Below are positions 61,501 through 64,000 of a stretch of DNA of 64,000 nt, piece by piece. The first letter of the stretch is position 1, and each line of letters starts with the position of its first letter. Below the pieces are notes generated by a model, which saw nothing but the letters and a program-made list of their open reading frames with translations, ran no database searches and had not been told where the DNA came from. Made by a program: the position numbers and the translations under genes. The DNA comes from Paenibacillus selenitireducens (GTDB taxonomy: Bacteria; Bacillota; Bacilli; Paenibacillales; Paenibacillaceae), in the NCBI RefSeq assembly GCF_002021565.1, contig NZ_MSZX01000003.1, positions 372,027-436,026 of the forward strand, read 5' to 3'.

Positions 61501-64000
61501 GTGACAACGCAAACCTCCGTATTTTCATTAGACCAAGAGGCTTTGGAGCTTATTGAACGGAAATTCCGTGAGAAGAGACAGATGGCTCATGCGAGAGAAC
61601 AGCAATTATTTCGTATTTTGGATGAGGCATTGACGGAAGAAGAAACATGGGCGCTGAAATACTTGTTTGCTTATATGCCTGTGAACGATTTGGCGGATTA
61701 TAACGGTGAGCTATTTCTGAGCCACGTTAGAACGACCTTGGACATTCGTCAACAAATTCCTTGGGGCGAGCGGGTTCCTGATCATTTATTCTTGCATTTC
61801 GTGCTGCCTTACCGTGTGAATACGGAAGATATCGAGGACAGCCGCGGGATCCTATTCAATGAATTAGCCGATCGGACTCGGAATTTATCGATGGCAGATG
61901 CTATTCTCGAGACCAACTATTGGTGCCACGAGAAAGCAACGTATATCGGCAGCGATTTGCGTACGATCTCGCCGTTGACGATGATCCGCAATGCGCGCGG
62001 ACGCTGCGGTGAAGAGTCGACGCTTGCCGTAGCCGCGCTGCGCAGTATTGGGATTCCGGCACGCCAAGTGTATACGCCGCGTTGGGCTCATTGCGATGAT
62101 AACCATGCATGGGTAGAAGCTTGGGCTGACGGTGAATGGTATTACATTGGCGCTTGCGAGCCGGAAGCACGTCTGAATCAAGGTTGGTTCAGTCCGCCGG
62201 CACGACGGGCCATGCTGATCAATACGCGAATCTTCGCCAATTATCCCGGACCGGAAGATATTACGCTTGCGGATAACTGGTTCACGGAAATTAACTTGTT
62301 AGAAGGATACGCACCGACACGTACGATTACGGTGGTAGTGAAAGATGAGCAGGGCAGTCCGATAAATGGAGCTGACGTTCATTTCGAACTTTATAATATG
62401 GCTGAATTTTATCCGATCGCTACGCTGCCAACCAATGAGCAGGGTGAAGCGTCATTCAAAACAGGGTTCGGTGACCTCGTTATCCGTGCAGTGAAGAATG
62501 GCCAGTGGGGCGAACAGAAGATCACGGTTGCTGACTGCGAACGCTTGGAATTGGTCATCAACCAATACGAACAGCCGGCAGAGAGTTGGGACTTCGATAT
62601 GGTGCCGCCGCCGGAACGCGAGGGCGATGCTGCCGATGCGATCTCTGAGGAGCGCATACAGCGTCATAATGTTCGTCTCGAAGAAGGAACCAAGATTCGT
62701 GCTGGCTATGAGGCGACGTTCATGGAGGAAGCTGAAGCAGCGACGCTGGCCCAAGCCGCGGGTCTTCCGACCGAGCGGGTATGGGATGTACTGCGTAAAG
62801 CACGCGGCAACAGCCGTGAAATCGCTGCATTCCTTGAGGAGCGTATGCCTGAATATGGGGAGTGGCCATTGCGTTTATTGGAGAGCCTGAATGAAAAGGA
62901 TCTTGTCGATACATTCCGTCCAACACTGGATGACCATCTCATAGGCTCGCTTGCACAACGTGGAGATCTTGCGGAAGATATTTTTGTTGCGTACGTGCTA
63001 TGTCCGCGCGTTCTGTATGAAATGATCGTGCCGTACAAGCAATTTTTCCAACAGGCCTTCGCGGCAGCGGAGTCTGCAGCGTTCAAATCAGATCCTGTAA
63101 AGCTCGTTCAGTTCATAGACGAGACATGGAGTATCTGGGAAGACCTTCAGAATTTGAAGGGCAAGGGAACGCCGGTAGGCACCTTCCAGTTGAAGATGGG
63201 AGACCGGAACTCGATTGATATTCTATTCGTAGCCGTCTGCCGCAGCTTAGGTATCCCGGCGCGTCTTCACCCAAGCGAACATAAGCCGCAATATATGGTG
63301 AACGGCATCTGGAAGGATGCGACGTTTACGAAGGGCATGGTTGAGCAAGTACAGCTTGCAGACAATGGTACATTGCGTTTGCTGCGGGATCTCTCCGCTT
63401 CAACGGACGCTCCGGCAGCTTCGTATGCTGAGAACTTTACGTTTGCCCGGCTAGAGAATGGGTTCTACAAAACATTGGTCTACCCGTATGGAAAATCCGA
63501 TGTATACGACGAGCCCTTCGAAGTGGAACAAGGTTCTTATCGGTTGACATCCGGTGTTCGTCTGAAAGATGGCACGGTGCAGGCGCGGTTTACGTATTTT
63601 ACGGTATCTGCGGGTGAGCTGACCGAAGTTCCATTGACCTTCCGCCAGACTACGCTGGATCTTCCAGTGCTCGGTACGGTGGATCGGAGCGGTACGCTTA
63701 CGTCGCTGGACGGAGCCGATCAGACTTTAGGTGAATTGACAGGTACACACGGTGCGTTCGTTGCTTGGCTTGAACCGGAACGGGAACCATCCAAGCATTT
63801 GATCCGCGAACTTGCGGAGCTTCAAGACGCCCTCACCGAGCTGGGCGCCCCCGTTATTCTGATTGTAGGCGATCAACAGTGGACAGCCTCCTTCGATCCG
63901 AACGGTTATCCGAAGCTGCCTGCCGGCACGAAGTTCGTCCGGGATTCCACGTATGAATTATTGCCGGGCTTTTTCTCCGAACCTCCAGCCAGTGAAGCGG
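61501..64000 (+). CDS. Multidomain transglutaminase-superfamily protein, 3' end outside window
   Basis: Open from GTG 61501 (GGAGTGAGGA upstream) to the window edge, 833 codons. Residues about 90-260 are a transglutaminase core with Cys169 in GRCGEEST, His202 in DNHAWVEAW and a GACEPE segment (217-222) where the third triad member is expected. Residues about 273-345 look like a carboxypeptidase-regulatory Ig domain. Around 567-588 a second transglutaminase-like helix (VAVCRSLGIPAR) recurs, but Arg569 stands where the catalytic Cys would be. From about 745 a thioredoxin-like fold begins (FVAWLEPEREPSKHLIREL) without CxxC. No signal peptide. The GRCGE and ACE signatures recall eukaryotic peptide:N-glycanase, which shares this fold; in an N-glycan operon that is suggestive but unproven. 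Confidence 0.82.
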   Translation, partial: MTTQTSVFSLDQEALELIERKFREKRQMAHAREQQLFRILDEALTEEETWALKYLFAYMPVNDLADYNGELFLSHVRTTLDIRQQIPWGERVPDHLFLHFVLPYRVNTEDIEDSRGILFNELADRTRNLSMADAILETNYWCHEKATYIGSDLRTISPLTMIRNARGRCGEESTLAVAALRSIGIPARQVYTPRWAHCDDNHAWVEAWADGEWYYIGACEPEARLNQGWFSPPARRAMLINTRIFANYPGPEDITLADNWFTEINLLEGYAPTRTITVVVKDEQGSPINGADVHFELYNMAEFYPIATLPTNEQGEASFKTGFGDLVIRAVKNGQWGEQKITVADCERLELVINQYEQPAESWDFDMVPPPEREGDAADAISEERIQRHNVRLEEGTKIRAGYEATFMEEAEAATLAQAAGLPTERVWDVLRKARGNSREIAAFLEERMPEYGEWPLRLLESLNEKDLVDTFRPTLDDHLIGSLAQRGDLAEDIFVAYVLCPRVLYEMIVPYKQFFQQAFAAAESAAFKSDPVKLVQFIDETWSIWEDLQNLKGKGTPVGTFQLKMGDRNSIDILFVAVCRSLGIPARLHPSEHKPQYMVNGIWKDATFTKGMVEQVQLADNGTLRLLRDLSASTDAPAASYAENFTFARLENGFYKTLVYPYGKSDVYDEPFEVEQGSYRLTSGVRLKDGTVQARFTYFTVSAGELTEVPLTFRQTTLDLPVLGTVDRSGTLTSLDGADQTLGELTGTHGAFVAWLEPEREPSKHLIRELAELQDALTELGAPVILIVGDQQWTASFDPNGYPKLPAGTKFVRDSTYELLPGFFSEPPASEA

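Noticed and set aside
61885-63086. Several 65-130-codon open frames on both strands at the right end
   Set aside because: All are shadows of the transglutaminase-like gene, which is open from 61501 to the window edge in a single frame with a sensible protein sequence.
1-64000. CRISPR arrays, rRNA, tRNA, insertion sequences, integrases, phage genes
   Set aside because: Looked for on both strands; no regularly spaced repeats, cloverleaf-like segments, transposase or integrase motifs were recognised.

Overview
The window looks like chromosome of a Paenibacillus-type member of the Bacillota (Paenibacillaceae). The reasons are strong GGAGG ribosome sites, sigma-A promoters of the TTGACA/TATAAT type, a Fur box and an MhqR-type quinone-stress regulon, CUT1/Lpl-type sugar ABC transporters without their own ATPase, and AraC regulators, one of them membrane-bound with a large extracellular sensor. 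No rRNA, tRNA, CRISPR array, transposase or phage gene was seen. The first gene (sulfatase) and the last (transglutaminase-like protein) are cut by the window edges.

Bases 1-26000 are housekeeping and stress modules: sulfatase tail and GNAT; an MhqR-like operon (MarR regulator, ring-cleavage dioxygenase, esterase, flavin reductase) with two matching palindromic operators; a TetR-controlled ABC-2 exporter with twin operators; a zinc-ribbon protein; an Rrf2 regulator with a thioredoxin-reductase-like flavoprotein; DinB, MFS, aldo/keto reductase, DUF1761 and VOC proteins; a Fur-boxed siderophore-binding lipoprotein; a TetR/MMPL efflux pair; a second VOC protein whose promoter is embedded in twin palindromes; an orphan HExxH protein; a two-component system and chrA.

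Bases 26000-44000 turn to carbohydrate metabolism. Two AraC regulators each stand divergent to Gfo/Idh/MocA dehydrogenase genes, one set (40948-43817) followed by two TIM-barrel isomerase/epimerase genes. Between them lie a MarR regulator, a BD-FAE-like esterase, a TVP38 membrane protein, a first CUT1 transporter (31950-35623), dgt, an AAC(3)-type acetyltransferase and an M28 membrane peptidase.

Bases 44000-64000 form one glycan-utilisation locus: a CUT1 transporter behind a cre-like site and a cluster of AATGACAT motifs, a dCache-AraC sensor-regulator, and a long divergent operon of cytoplasmic enzymes: two GH29 fucosidases, a GH125 exo-alpha-1,6-mannosidase, a 1049-residue clan GH-A-like hydrolase, a GH38 alpha-mannosidase, a CBM9-like protein and a multidomain transglutaminase-superfamily protein. 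The enzyme set fits import and intracellular dismantling of fucosylated, mannose-rich N-glycans. The transglutaminase-fold protein and the GH-A-like enzyme are the parts whose roles look least described.
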